Part shown: positions 17,041 through 26,370 of the stretch, piece after piece
Numbering within the stretch: the stretch's first letter is position 1
Layout of the letters: every line of letters starts with the position of its first letter
Origin: Acidobacteriota bacterium
GTDB taxonomy: Bacteria; Acidobacteriota; Terriglobia; Terriglobales; Acidobacteriaceae
DNA: 64,000 bases
Direction: 5' to 3'
Assembly: GCA_021792795.1 (NCBI GenBank)
Contig: JAJYUB010000017.1
Location: 1 to 64,000 of the forward strand
Program-made: the position numbers and the translations under genes
The notes under the pieces: generated by a model
The model's input: only the letters and a program-made list of their open reading frames with translations
What the model was told of the DNA's origin: nothing
Database searches by the model: none

Positions 17041-18120
17041 ATGAAGATTATAGGTTGTGATTTTCATCCCAGTTGGCAGCAGGTGGCGGTTTTCGATGCG
17101 GAGACCGGGGAGATAGCAGAGCTGAAGCTGGTGAACGGAAACGGCGAGGCGGAGCGGTTCTATCGCGAACTGGAAGCCCCGGCGCTGGTTGGGATCGAGG
17201 CTTGCGGAAACAGCCAGTGGTTGATCGAGTTGGTGGAGAGGCTGGGCCATGTAGTTCTGATAGGAGATGCGGCCCAGATACGTGCCAGCTATGTGCGTCG
17301 GCAGAAGACGGACCGGCGCGATGCGGGACACATTTTGAAGTTGTTGATGGAGGATCGGTTTCCCCGGTTGTGGGTTCCGAGTGTCGAGCAGCGGGACCTG
17401 CGCCAGTTGCTGATCCACCGGCACAAGCTGGTGGAGATCCGCAGCCGGGTGAAGAACGGATTGCAGCACCTGGCGCTGAACCGTGGGGTGCAGAAGAAGA
17501 GTCGCCTGTGGAGCGTTCGGGGGAGGGCTGAGTTGGAAAAACTTCCTCTGCAAGGTTGGACGGCGCGGCGACGCGAAGATTTGTTGCATCTGCTGGCGGA
17601 GCTGAATCGGCAGATCGACGAGTTGGACCGGGCAGTAGCTGGCGCGGCGGAGGAGCATCCGCAGGCGCGGCTGTTGATGACGCAGCCGGGCGTGGGTCCG
17701 ATCACATCCCTGGCCTTTGTATTGACCATCGGCGACGTAAGCCGGTTCAAGCACAGCAATCAGGTGGCCAGCTATCTGGGGCTGGTTCCGCGCGAGCACA
17801 GCTCGGGCGGCAAGCAGCGGCTGGGTGCAATCAGCAAGCAGGGCAACCGCTTTCTGCGCCAGTTGCTGGTGGAAGCGGCGCAGAGTGCGACCCGGTTGGA
17901 TGAAGGATTTCGCAAGCAGTATCAGGCCCGTTGCCATCATAAGCCGAAGGGCGTGGCCAAGGTGGCGGCGGCGAGAAAGTTGGCCGTGCGACTCTACTGG
18001 ATGTTGCGGCAGAACGTCGGTTATCCAGAGATCGCCCATATCGAGAGCAGCCCGCGGGTGCCCCTGGTCGGCGCAAGCCAGACCGATGAATTGATTGGGC
18101 GCTCTCGCATCCGGCAGTAG
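17041..18120 (+). CDS. IS110-family transposase (DEDD/serine recombinase)
   Basis: A 359-residue transposase. The N-terminal DEDD RuvC-like domain shows D7 (IGCDFH), E53 (GIEACG) and D91/D94 (DRRDAGHI). The C-terminal Transposase_20 domain has QPGVGPITSLAFVLTIGD and the region with the putative nucleophile serine (HSSGGKQRLG, residues 254-255), followed by KQGNRFLRQLLVEAA. Both domains are complete, so the enzyme may be active. Members of the family are guided by an element-encoded RNA. AAGGAG lies 11 bases before the ATG. Confidence 0.93.
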   Translation: MKIIGCDFHPSWQQVAVFDAETGEIAELKLVNGNGEAERFYRELEAPALVGIEACGNSQWLIELVERLGHVVLIGDAAQIRASYVRRQKTDRRDAGHILKLLMEDRFPRLWVPSVEQRDLRQLLIHRHKLVEIRSRVKNGLQHLALNRGVQKKSRLWSVRGRAELEKLPLQGWTARRREDLLHLLAELNRQIDELDRAVAGAAEEHPQARLLMTQPGVGPITSLAFVLTIGDVSRFKHSNQVASYLGLVPREHSSGGKQRLGAISKQGNRFLRQLLVEAAQSATRLDEGFRKQYQARCHHKPKGVAKVAAARKLAVRLYWMLRQNVGYPEIAHIESSPRVPLVGASQTDELIGRSRIRQ

Positions 18121-18301
18121 GCTGGATGTCCGCATGGAAGCATCATGGCCAGCAGTCGGTGGCCGTATCGATGGTTGGTGAGGCGTAATTGCCCGCCGTT
18201 TGGTGATGCAGCGTGAATCTACCGGAGCTCTGGTCCTCAACCTCTCTGGCAAAGACAAGCGGTGCTCGCGTACCGCACAGGTGATCTGTGCCTTGACAAA
18301 G
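18121..18301 (+). ncRNA. Candidate bridge/seeker RNA region of the IS element
   Basis: In IS1111-type elements the guide RNA is encoded in the non-coding end downstream of the transposase. This 180-base segment is in that place and has no reading frame. It is clearly conserved in the deleted copy (15160-15339), including an identical block GCAGCGTGAATCTACCGGAG. The 3' half differs more between the two copies, as expected if target- or donor-pairing loops vary. RNA ends are not determined. Confidence 0.5.
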
Positions 18302-18411
18302 CCCTCGTCCTTATCGAGGGGCACCCGGCACCCGGCAAAAATAGGAAATCCGGCCAAAGATGGCGGCCGCGCACCCAGCGCACTCGCAGTTCGCTGACAC
18401 AAGGCCATAGT

Positions 18412-19341
18412 TCACGCCAGCAGGTGCTCATCCTCGGCATGGCTGCCATGGCGCGAGGTCAGCGTGATGGCAGCGCCCAGAATCATCGCTCCGCCGAGCC
18501 ACGCAGCGGGCCCCAATTGCTCGCCCAGAACGCTCACGCCCAGCAGCGATCCAATCATCGGCTCCAGGTTCAGAAACACGCCAGCGCGGGAAGCAGGCAC
18601 CCGCGTCAGGCCCCAGTTCCACAGCAGGGTTGTGGTCGCCGTACACAGCAGGCCGCTGGCGGCCAGGGCCAGCCATGCCTGCGCGGAAATGTGAACGGGC
18701 GGCGGGCCATCCACAGCGAATACCCAGACCGCGAGCATGACCGTCCCTGTCATCAACCCGTAGGCAGTCACAATCAGCGGCGAATGGTCGCGCAGCAGCC
18801 GTTGATTCAGCAAAATCCATACCAGCGAAATCATCAGCGAAGCCACAATCATCAGGTCTCCAATCATGCTGGGAGTATCGCCGCGCCCGGACGCGGACGA
18901 GTGGCCGAAGGCAATCAGGGCTGCGCCGGTAGAGGAAACCGCCAACGCGATCCATCCCACCCGATCCAGCCGCTCATGCGCGAAGATGCCGGCGCCGACC
19001 GCCAGCACCACCGGCAGCGTGCCCACCATCAGCGCGGCGTGGGAGACAGTGGTGCGGGCCAGCCCGGCGAATTGCATCAGAAATTGCACCGGCACTCCTA
19101 GAAAGGCCGCAATCAGCAGGATGCGCCACCCGCGCGCGTCCAGCCCCGGACGCCCACGCAGCAGGACAGGACTTAGACCGATGCAGGCGAACAGAAACCG
19201 GTAGAGCACCATGTGCGCCGAGATCATCTCGCGCATGGCGATTTTACCGAAGAAAAATCCTGTCCCCCACAAGCCGCCGGCCAGCGCGCAGGCGGCATAG
19301 CCGAGCGCCGCGTGCGAACGCGAATGATGGAGAGTCTGCAT
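18412..19341 (-). CDS. EamA/DMT-family transporter
   Basis: A 309-residue inner-membrane protein with ten predicted membrane helices in two EamA repeats. The first starts at GYAACALAGGLWGTGFFFGK and the second around SMIGDLMIVASLMISLVWILL. Such transporters export small metabolites or amino acids; the substrate cannot be read from sequence. It is a single gene downstream of, and convergent with, the IS element. Confidence 0.85.
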   Translation of the reverse strand: MQTLHHSRSHAALGYAACALAGGLWGTGFFFGKIAMREMISAHMVLYRFLFACIGLSPVLLRGRPGLDARGWRILLIAAFLGVPVQFLMQFAGLARTTVSHAALMVGTLPVVLAVGAGIFAHERLDRVGWIALAVSSTGAALIAFGHSSASGRGDTPSMIGDLMIVASLMISLVWILLNQRLLRDHSPLIVTAYGLMTGTVMLAVWVFAVDGPPPVHISAQAWLALAASGLLCTATTTLLWNWGLTRVPASRAGVFLNLEPMIGSLLGVSVLGEQLGPAAWLGGAMILGAAITLTSRHGSHAEDEHLLA

Positions 19342-19417
19342 ACGTTAATTTCTTGCCACAGAGAAACAGAACGGGTACGGCCTTGCAGCCGCACCCTGGG
19401 GAAAAGCGTTCAACCTG

Positions 19418-21508
19418 CTACCAGACGCGGCAGCGGTCCACTGGGGCCATTGGCTGGCCCTTCTTGCAACTGAAGGCATGGGCAAATTCCGGCATGTTCC
19501 GCACCACGCCGTTGGCGCGCAGGCGGTTCGGGGAATGCCCATCGCTCTGCACCAGCAGGCGGACGAAGGCCGGACGGTCGTTCGTACACCAATTCTGCGC
19601 ATACCCGATAAAGAATTGCTGCTCCGGCGTGAATCCGCCCATCTTTTTCGTCAGGTCGATGTGGTGCTGGCTTGCGTAGGCTTCCATCGCCATGTAAGCC
19701 AGCCGTATGCCTCCGTTGTCGGCGGTATTTTCGCCCAGCGTCAGCTTGCCGTTCACATGCAGCGTATCCACTGCGATAAAACTGCTGTACTCATTGTCAA
19801 TGCAGGCGGTGCGCGCCTCGAACTGTTTCTTGTCTTCCGGTGTCCACCAGTTTTTCAGGTTGCCGTTGCCATCGAACTTGGCCCCCTCGTCGTCGAATCC
19901 ATGGGTCAGCTCATGGCCTTCCACGGAGCCGATGTGGCCGTAATTCACTTCCTCCGGGGCCGTCCGGTCATAGAAGGCGGGCTGCAATATGCCGGCAGGG
20001 AAGTTGATGTTGTTCATGCTGGGGTCGTAGTAGGCGTTGACGGTCGGCGGCGACATTTCCCACTCGTTCTTGTCCACCGGCTTGTTGATTTTGTTGAGTT
20101 GCCGCGCGGACTCAAACTCCCTGGCCCGCATGGAATTTCCCAGCGCCTGGTCCCGTCGAATGGTCAGTTTGGAATAGTCGCGCCACTTGTCGGGATAGCC
20201 GATCTTGTTGGTAATCAGGTTGAGCTTGTCGATGGCCTTGGTCCTTGTTTCCGGGCTCATCCAGCTAAGGGTCGTCAAGTCCTGGTGCATGGCCGCTTCA
20301 ATGGTCTTCACCATGTCCAGCGTTTGTTGTTTGCTGTCGCCGGCAAAATATTTCTCTACGTAGACTTTGCCCAGCGCCTCACCCATGGCAGCGTCCGTGG
20401 CAGAAACGCAGCGCTTCCAGCGGACCTGCATTTTCGGGACGCCGGCCAGTTTCCGTCCATAAAAATCGAAGCTTTCTTGATCGAACGCGGTGGGCAGCCG
20501 CGAGGCAAACGAATCGAGCAGATGCACGCGCAGATAATTGCGGACCGTCGCCATGTCCGCTTGTTCCAGAATGCCGTTGAGGGCCTGGAAATACGCCGGG
20601 TTCGCAACGTTCAAATCCTGAATCGGCGGCGTCCCGGCGGCGTGAAGCAACGCGTCCCAGTCGAGGCCAGGATCGGTGCTGGCGAGCGTGCTGAGCGTTT
20701 CAATGTGGTAGGTCTTATAGGGGTCGCGCCGGTCCACGATTCCCATGGACGCTTTGGCCATGGAGGTTTCAAGCGCCAGAATGGCCTTTGCATCCGTCGT
20801 CGCCTTGTCGGCGGGCTCGCCATACAGGTGCAGCATATTGGCGATGTGCTGCGCATATTGCTGGCGCAACTGCGCGCTTTTTGGATCGTTGCGAAGGTAA
20901 TAGTCCTTTTCCGGCAGCCCCAGGCCGCCCTGGTCGACCACGGCAATCTCTTTGGTGGCATCCTTGAAGTCTTGCATCGAACCGAGATCGAAAAATGCGT
21001 TGACGCTGATTTTCTGGTAGTGCGCGAGCAATGCCGGCAGTTCTTTCTTATTGTTGAGCGCGTCAATGCGGTCCAGCTCCGCCCGCAGCGGCTTCAGCCC
21101 GTCGGCATTGATGGCGGCGGTGTCCATGCAACTGGCATAGTAGTCGCCGATTTTCTGCTCATTCGCGGAACGCTTTGCGCCCGCCTTCGACGCCTGCTCC
21201 AGGATGCCGCGAAGCAACTGACGGTTGTACTCCTCCACGTTCTCAAACTGGTTGTACCAGGGCAGGTCGCTGGGGATTGGATATTTTTTAGAGAACTTGC
21301 CGCAGGCATACCGATAAAAATCCGCGCATGGGTCCGCGCTGGTGTCCATAAGGCTGGTATCGAAGCCGGGAATAGGAGAAATCTTGGAGGACATGGGCGT
21401 AGAGTTGGAAGCCTTGGCGTTTTGGCCAAAGCACGGAAGGCACATCGCGGCGAATGTTACCGCGAGTGTCAACGCCAGCCTGGATCGCAGAATTCTTTTT
21501 GCGGCCAT
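19418..21508 (-). CDS. M13-family (neprilysin/PepO-like) zinc metallopeptidase
   Basis: A 696-residue exported endopeptidase with a Sec signal (residues 1-28, ending CFGQ). The N-terminal M13 domain starts near PGFDTSLMDTSADPCADFYRYACG. The catalytic domain has the zinc motif HELTH (about residue 530, VEGHELTHGFDDEG), the second-ligand motif ENTADNGG (about 593) and the C-terminal CRVW tetrapeptide conserved in the family. It degrades oligopeptides outside the cytoplasm. Length is complete. It is divergent from the gene at 21553 with only 44 bases between starts. Confidence 0.95.
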   Translation of the reverse strand: MAAKRILRSRLALTLAVTFAAMCLPCFGQNAKASNSTPMSSKISPIPGFDTSLMDTSADPCADFYRYACGKFSKKYPIPSDLPWYNQFENVEEYNRQLLRGILEQASKAGAKRSANEQKIGDYYASCMDTAAINADGLKPLRAELDRIDALNNKKELPALLAHYQKISVNAFFDLGSMQDFKDATKEIAVVDQGGLGLPEKDYYLRNDPKSAQLRQQYAQHIANMLHLYGEPADKATTDAKAILALETSMAKASMGIVDRRDPYKTYHIETLSTLASTDPGLDWDALLHAAGTPPIQDLNVANPAYFQALNGILEQADMATVRNYLRVHLLDSFASRLPTAFDQESFDFYGRKLAGVPKMQVRWKRCVSATDAAMGEALGKVYVEKYFAGDSKQQTLDMVKTIEAAMHQDLTTLSWMSPETRTKAIDKLNLITNKIGYPDKWRDYSKLTIRRDQALGNSMRAREFESARQLNKINKPVDKNEWEMSPPTVNAYYDPSMNNINFPAGILQPAFYDRTAPEEVNYGHIGSVEGHELTHGFDDEGAKFDGNGNLKNWWTPEDKKQFEARTACIDNEYSSFIAVDTLHVNGKLTLGENTADNGGIRLAYMAMEAYASQHHIDLTKKMGGFTPEQQFFIGYAQNWCTNDRPAFVRLLVQSDGHSPNRLRANGVVRNMPEFAHAFSCKKGQPMAPVDRCRVW

Positions 21509-21552
21509 GAGTCTTGGTTCCTTTCATGCGAAAGCGTAACGTATCTCTGTAG

Positions 21553-22872
21553 ATGATAAGCGCCTTACCGTCGGAAACGCACGCCAACGCGAAGTCGATC
21601 GGGAAGCCGGCCGCCGCGGACCGTTCTTGGCCAATACGTTGGCGCGGAGTGGTCCTGCTGCTGTTCGCGTTGCTGCCGGTACCGCTGCGCGCGGAAAAGG
21701 GCCATGCGTCGCCCGCCGCGGCGGCGAACGCGGACCTTGTGCGTCCCGGCGTTGCCATCCCTGTCGGCCCGCTGGGCTACTTGCCTCCCGGCGAACTGCC
21801 GGCGTTCTACTATTACGCGCTGGTCGAACTGCATTTTATCGATGCAAGCCATTTGATGTTCGCTTTCAATGTTCCCGGCCTGTTGAAGCGCGATAACAAA
21901 TGTCCCGACTCCGATTCTCAGCGCATGGTGCGCGCCGTCGTGTTGCAGCTCCCATCCGGACATGTGCTGAAACAGGAGGACTGGGAACTGTACGATTTCG
22001 CGGATTTTCTCTGGGGGCTGGATGACGGTCAGCTTCTGCTCCGGCGTTGCACCCAGTTGGATGTGATCGGCGCAGACCTGCAGCCGCGCCCTTTGATCGA
22101 CGCCTCGGGCGAGGTTCAAGATGTCAGCTTCTCTCCGGACCGGTCCATTACTGTGGTCCAGGAAAAAGCGAAGCCCGGCGCGAATGCGCAAGACAGCGGC
22201 AATGTCCCTTCCATCCTGGAACAGGGCGTTATGGCGCAGCGAACGGAGGTCGATTTCATCGGCCTGCATCCCCCGCGGATGATCGCCCATGCGCAGATCC
22301 CGTTCCCCGGTGCGATCCCGGTGACTGCACAGGGGATACTGGAGTCGCTGACAGCGCCCCACGATCGATGGATCGTGAACCTGCGGCCGTTCCAAGGGCC
22401 CCTGCGCCAAATCGCCACGGTCCATTCGCTTTGCCAGCCGGAAATCAGGCCCATAACGAACAGCCTGTTCATGGCGACGACTTGCCCCAATCGCACCGAG
22501 ACCGTATTCCAAGGCTACGATTTTCACGGTTCGCTCCTCTGGCAGATTCCTCGCCGGCCAGACCAGTACCTTCCACTGTTGATTTTGGTCCCGAATGGCG
22601 CGCATTTTGCGATCGAGTCGCTTCATCTCACCCATCCCCGCGCGGCGCTCGACCCGCTGACGAAAGAGGACGTCGACGGCGAAGACATCGATATCTACGA
22701 CACCCTTTCAGGCGTTCGCGTTGCAACCTTTCAGACCACGCCCGTCTATACCGGCGGCCATAACGTCGATTTTTCGCCGGACGGCGCCCGCATGGCGGTC
22801 CTGCACGGCGGGACCATCGAGATATATGACCTGAGCGACCTGATGAAAGCGCCGCAGGCTGCCCCCCGTTAG
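21553..22872 (+). CDS. Exported protein of unknown function, possible WD40/TolB-like propeller
   Basis: A 439-residue protein with an N-terminal hydrophobic segment (about residues 30-46, VVLLLFALLPVPLRA) acting as signal. The mature part holds several short beta-rich repeats with the pattern VSFSPDRSITVV and VDFSPDGARMAVLHGGTIEIYDL. These resemble blades of TolB/WD40-like beta propellers, especially at residues 190-210 and 410-430. Two cysteines (NKCPDS, RRCTQL) may form a disulfide. I do not recognise a named family. It shares a short divergent promoter region with the M13 peptidase. Confidence 0.65.
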   Translation: MISALPSETHANAKSIGKPAAADRSWPIRWRGVVLLLFALLPVPLRAEKGHASPAAAANADLVRPGVAIPVGPLGYLPPGELPAFYYYALVELHFIDASHLMFAFNVPGLLKRDNKCPDSDSQRMVRAVVLQLPSGHVLKQEDWELYDFADFLWGLDDGQLLLRRCTQLDVIGADLQPRPLIDASGEVQDVSFSPDRSITVVQEKAKPGANAQDSGNVPSILEQGVMAQRTEVDFIGLHPPRMIAHAQIPFPGAIPVTAQGILESLTAPHDRWIVNLRPFQGPLRQIATVHSLCQPEIRPITNSLFMATTCPNRTETVFQGYDFHGSLLWQIPRRPDQYLPLLILVPNGAHFAIESLHLTHPRAALDPLTKEDVDGEDIDIYDTLSGVRVATFQTTPVYTGGHNVDFSPDGARMAVLHGGTIEIYDLSDLMKAPQAAPR

Positions 22873-22875
22873 AGC

Positions 22876-22980
22876 ATTTTCCCTATAGGTATAGACAGAA
22901 GCGGGGATGCCTGCGCAGCTTTTCCGTTAAGAAAAGCTGCACTGAGCTGAACTCGGAAAGTTCACGGTAATAGGGAAAAT
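22876..22980. repeat. Nested inverted repeat downstream of 21553-22872
   Basis: Outer arms ATTTTCCCTAT (22876-22886) and ATAGGGAAAAT (22970-22980) enclose a strong hairpin GCAGCTTTTC, loop CGTTAA, GAAAAGCTGC (22915-22940). It may act as a bidirectional terminator or be a small non-autonomous repeat element. Confidence 0.6.
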
Positions 22981-23085
22981 CTCTAGCCCGCCGGACTGGG
23001 ACCGTGGGCCGCAAGTTTGAAAACCGATTTTTTTCTTCATCCTCAGGCCTAAGCTGTGCTACGCTTCGCCAACAGACAAAATCCT

Positions 23086-24153
23086 ATGAATGACGACGCG
23101 ATTGTTCCCAACTTTTCTCAGCCGAATGTCTATGGCCCCATCGCCGCCGGGCAAATGTTCGAGCGGACTTTTCAACTGTTGCGCGAAAATTTCAAGCTCT
23201 TTTTCGGGATTGCATCCATCCTGATCGGCGTCCACATCGTTGCCATGGGAATCTTCGGCGGCAGCGAATTCTGGATGCTTCGATTCAATGGCGGGGCGCC
23301 CTCGGTTGGCCGCGCGCTGCTCATGATGCCTATCTTCTTCGTTGGCGGGATTCTGCTTTTTATTTTTGTCCTGATCATTCAGGGCGCGTTTTTCATTGCG
23401 ACGCGAGCGAGACTCACAGGCGCTCCCATGGCGGTGGGCGAAGCGTGTAAGCTCGCTGCCGACAAGGCTGGCAGACTCGCTGGAATTGCGCTGCTTGTCC
23501 TTTTGCGGATCATCGGCTATCTGCTGTTGTTTTATATTGCATCGCTTGTGCTGATATTGATCGTGGCCTTGATGTTTGGCGGTCTTCGGCGCGCCACGGG
23601 AGCAGTCCCGTTCGCCTTCAGCCATGGCGCATCGTTTGGACTGGTTGCGATGTTTGTACTGCTGGCCTTGGCGTGGATTGTCTTCTACGTCTTCTTTCTC
23701 TTCTGGTTGTACGCGCGGTATGCGCTATCGGTACCGGCAGCTCTCGCCGAGAATCTTTCCATTACAGAATCCATCCGACGATCCATTCACTTAAGCCGTG
23801 GCAGCAAGGGCAGACTCTATGCCATGCTGCTGGCCATCGTTGGCATGTACCTGGTTCTGGACGCAGTGCTTCTTCCTGTCGAGTTGATGGCATTCCATCC
23901 GTTCCATCCTTCCACTGCCCCAGTCGGGGCCGGAATCGGCTTCCTGTTTTTGCTGATCAGTATTGTCGGCATTGTCATGTCAGCCTTGGTAATGGTTGTG
24001 GTCGGCATCGCCACCGCGCTCTGCTATTACGACCTGCGGGTACGGAAGGAAGGATTCGGTATCGTCGTGCCGCCGCTGGCGGTGCCAAGCCCGCCGGCTG
24101 AAATCTGGCCGGTGCCGCCGGATTCCCCGACCGGCGATCTCCCGATTTCCTAG
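23086..24153 (+). CDS. Multi-pass membrane protein (glycerophosphoryl-diesterase membrane-domain-like)
   Basis: A 355-residue protein with about six to seven membrane segments starting near residue 40 (FGIASILIGVHIVAMGIFGG). An N-terminal amphipathic part FERTFQLLRENFKLFF and the phrase LSITESIRRSIHLSRG before a late membrane helix are seen in DUF7544/GPDPase_memb-type integral proteins. The C-terminal tail is Pro-rich and cytosolic. Function unknown. The ATG at 23086 is chosen; the frame is open 30 bases further upstream. Confidence 0.65.
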   Translation: MNDDAIVPNFSQPNVYGPIAAGQMFERTFQLLRENFKLFFGIASILIGVHIVAMGIFGGSEFWMLRFNGGAPSVGRALLMMPIFFVGGILLFIFVLIIQGAFFIATRARLTGAPMAVGEACKLAADKAGRLAGIALLVLLRIIGYLLLFYIASLVLILIVALMFGGLRRATGAVPFAFSHGASFGLVAMFVLLALAWIVFYVFFLFWLYARYALSVPAALAENLSITESIRRSIHLSRGSKGRLYAMLLAIVGMYLVLDAVLLPVELMAFHPFHPSTAPVGAGIGFLFLLISIVGIVMSALVMVVVGIATALCYYDLRVRKEGFGIVVPPLAVPSPPAEIWPVPPDSPTGDLPIS

Positions 24154-24213
24154 CCGCCGCGAATCGGCCTGATGATCGTAGAACGGTTTCAAACGATTGC
24201 CCAGCCGCGACGC

Positions 24214-24936
24214 TCACGCCTTCATCAGGCCGGTGTAAATCGCCATTCCAGCCACCGCGTCGATGTGCTCGGCGTCCAGATCGTCAATCTCGCTTTGCGC
24301 GCGAATGCCGCCGGCCACAATCAACTGCCGCCGCGTCTGCTTGCGAAGATGGCGCGCCACCTCCATGGGAAATCCCGACATCGTGCCTTCCGTGTCCACG
24401 TGCGTATAGAGAAACGCTCCGCAAAACGACTCCAATTGCTGCATCGCGTCCTGCGGCCGCAGTTCGATCTTTTCCCTCCACCCGCGCACGGCGACTTTGC
24501 TGTCTTTCGTGTCCACGCTGAACACCAGCCGCTCCACGCCGAGGGAAAACGCAAGCTCTTCAGCAAACTGTGTGCGCACAAGATTGGAGATGGCGGCGGA
24601 ACTGTCGCGGCCCGCCGCTTCCGCCGCTGCGTGGCCGTTAAACAGGGAAGAACCGAAGATTACGCGCTGCGCGCCCATGCCCAGCAGGACTTGCGCCTCC
24701 GCGCTGCTGCGAATCCCTCCGCCCACCTGGCAAGGCAAGCGCCGGACGATGGATTCAATCAGGCGGCGATTGTCGCCCTGTCGTTTCGCCGCATCAAGGT
24801 CAATCAATTGCACCAGCGGGTAGCTGGCAAAGCGGTCGATCCAATATTCCAGATCGTCGAATCCAAGCGCAAGGTCTTCACCCTGCACCAACTGCACAAC
24901 CCGGCCGCCCATCAAATCGATGGATGGAATCAGCAT
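24214..24936 (-). CDS. hisA: HisA, ProFAR isomerase
   Basis: This 240-residue TIM-barrel isomerase converts ProFAR to PRFAR in histidine synthesis. The catalytic aspartates are visible in PSIDL (near residue 7) and HVDTEGTMSG (about 165-175). Phosphate-binding motifs GGGIRS and IVAGGIRAQ are present in each half barrel. It is the last gene of the operon, 45 bases after hisF. Slightly unusual residues around VFSVDTKDSKVAVRGW keep the family pattern. Confidence 0.93.
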   Translation of the reverse strand: MLIPSIDLMGGRVVQLVQGEDLALGFDDLEYWIDRFASYPLVQLIDLDAAKRQGDNRRLIESIVRRLPCQVGGGIRSSAEAQVLLGMGAQRVIFGSSLFNGHAAAEAAGRDSSAAISNLVRTQFAEELAFSLGVERLVFSVDTKDSKVAVRGWREKIELRPQDAMQQLESFCGAFLYTHVDTEGTMSGFPMEVARHLRKQTRRQLIVAGGIRAQSEIDDLDAEHIDAVAGMAIYTGLMKA

Positions 24937-24981
24937 GTTGACCTCAAATCCATGTTCATCCTTTTAGTGTATGGGAACGGG

Positions 24982-25752
24982 TCAGCAAGGCAGCCGCATC
25001 GGCAGTCCGAATGCAGCCAATTCTTCCTTCAGCGACCGCGCATCCGAAATTCCAAAGTGGAAAATGCTGGCTGCCAGCGCCGCGTCGGCGCGTCCGCGCG
25101 TAAATACCTCGGCGAAATGCCCCACGTTCCCCGCGCCTCCAGAGGCAATCACTGGAATCTGGACCGCCGCGCTCACCGCAGCCGTCAGTTCGCAGTCGAA
25201 GCCGTTGCGGGTGCCATCGGAGTCCATGGAAGTCAGTAAAATTTCACCTGCGCCGCGACCTTCGGCTTGTTTCGCCCATTCAATCGCGTTCCATCCTGTT
25301 GCCTTTCTTCCGCCGCTGACGTAGACTTCTACAGTTTCCGGGCTGCCGGAATTTCTCCGTCCATCGATCGCAACAACGACTGCCTGTTCGCCAAAACGCG
25401 ATCCAATTTCCGTAATCAGTTCGGGCCGCGACAGCGCCGCGGAGTTGACGCTCACCTTGTCCGCTCCCGCATCGAATACCAGCATCGCGTCTTCGAGAGA
25501 TCGGATGCCTCCGCCTACCGTCAAGGGAATGAAGATTCGATCGGCCGCCCTCCGCACCGCGTCCAGAAGCAGCGCCCGCTTTTCGTGGGTCGCAGTGATG
25601 TCGAGGAAAACAATCTCATCCGCGCCGCCGGTGGCATGGCGCATCGCCAGTGCAGCGGGGTCGCCAGCGTCGATCAAGTCCACAAATTGAACGCCCTTCA
25701 CCACGCGTCCGGCAGAGACATCGAGGCAGGCAATAATGCGGCGTGTCAGCAT
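24982..25752 (-). CDS. hisF: HisF, imidazole glycerol phosphate synthase cyclase subunit
   Basis: This 256-residue TIM barrel pairs with HisH to form imidazole glycerol phosphate and AICAR. Diagnostic motifs are [16 protein letters not shown] with catalytic D11, VGGGIRS, SVNSAAL and the second aspartate in LTSMDSDGT. The start overlaps the hisH stop by 7 bases, giving translational coupling of the two subunits. Confidence 0.97.
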   Translation of the reverse strand: MLTRRIIACLDVSAGRVVKGVQFVDLIDAGDPAALAMRHATGGADEIVFLDITATHEKRALLLDAVRRAADRIFIPLTVGGGIRSLEDAMLVFDAGADKVSVNSAALSRPELITEIGSRFGEQAVVVAIDGRRNSGSPETVEVYVSGGRKATGWNAIEWAKQAEGRGAGEILLTSMDSDGTRNGFDCELTAAVSAAVQIPVIASGGAGNVGHFAEVFTRGRADAALAASIFHFGISDARSLKEELAAFGLPMRLPC

Positions 25753-26357
25753 GGCTTGACCTTCAAGAAATTCTCTAAAATCTTCAGTCCCACGGACCCG
25801 GATTTTTCAGGATGGAACTGTACCGCCATCCAATTGTCCTTTTCGACGACCGCGGAAAACTCGCCGCCATAATATGTAACAGCAGCGGTTGCATTCATTC
25901 GGGGGGCCCGGTACGAGTGGGTAAAATACACATACGGAGAAGCAGGCAGGCCCGCCAATAGTCGCGATTCGCCGACCGGCTCAAGCGAATTCCAGCCCAC
26001 GTGCGGCGACTTGATGCCGGCAGGGAAGCGCTCGCAAACTTCTGGGAATATGCCCAGGCCAGGCGTGTCGGACGCTTCGGTGCTGCCCGCAAACAACCAT
26101 TGCAGCCCTACGCAGATGCCAAGAAATGGGACCCCCTGGGCCACGCGCTCGCGTAAAGCATCTCCAATGCCGCTGGTCAACAAGCGCTCCGTGGAAGAGA
26201 AATGGCCGACCCCCGGCAATACGATTCGGGCTGCGTTCTTCAAGTCCTCGGGCCGCTGGGTGACCAGCAGGTCCGCTCCGACGGCGCGAAGCGACTTGCA
26301 CGCGGAATTCAGGTTTCCGGTCAGGTAATCGATCGCGACTGTCTTTCCGGCACTCAT
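25746..26357 (-). CDS. hisH: HisH, imidazole glycerol phosphate synthase glutaminase subunit
   Basis: This 203-residue class I glutamine amidotransferase supplies ammonia to HisF. The nucleophile lies in [10 protein letters not shown] (canonical GxCxGxQ), and the His-Glu pair is in VQFHPEKSG near the C-terminus. [10 protein letters not shown] at the start is typical. The ATG at 26357 is preferred; an in-frame ATG at 26366 is equally close to hisB. It follows the hisB stop by 13 bases. Confidence 0.96.
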   Translation of the reverse strand: MSAGKTVAIDYLTGNLNSACKSLRAVGADLLVTQRPEDLKNAARIVLPGVGHFSSTERLLTSGIGDALRERVAQGVPFLGICVGLQWLFAGSTEASDTPGLGIFPEVCERFPAGIKSPHVGWNSLEPVGESRLLAGLPASPYVYFTHSYRAPRMNATAAVTYYGGEFSAVVEKDNWMAVQFHPEKSGSVGLKILENFLKVKPC

Positions 26358-26370
26358 GCGAGACATTCCA

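Larger units (their letters stand above)
16961..18315 (+). mobile_element. IS110-family (IS1111-type) insertion sequence
   Basis: The boundaries are given by near-terminal inverted repeats GATAAGGACGAAGG (16961-16974) and CCCTCGTCCTTATC (18302-18315), 13 of 14 bases paired. The transposase occupies 17041-18120. The left non-coding end is about 80 bases and the right about 195, and short subterminal inverted repeats are present; both fit the IS1111 branch. True ends may lie some bases outside the repeats, because IS1111 repeats are subterminal. A deleted relative lies 1.6 kb upstream. Confidence 0.85.

Noticed and set aside
16978-18408. A 476-residue minus-strand open frame across the IS element
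   Set aside because: It is antisense to the IS110 transposase, and its ends coincide with the high-G+C IS region.
19478-21556. A 692-residue plus-strand open frame
   Set aside because: It is antisense to the M13 peptidase, whose zinc motifs, signal and C-terminal CRVW are intact; the frame shows only composition-driven openness.
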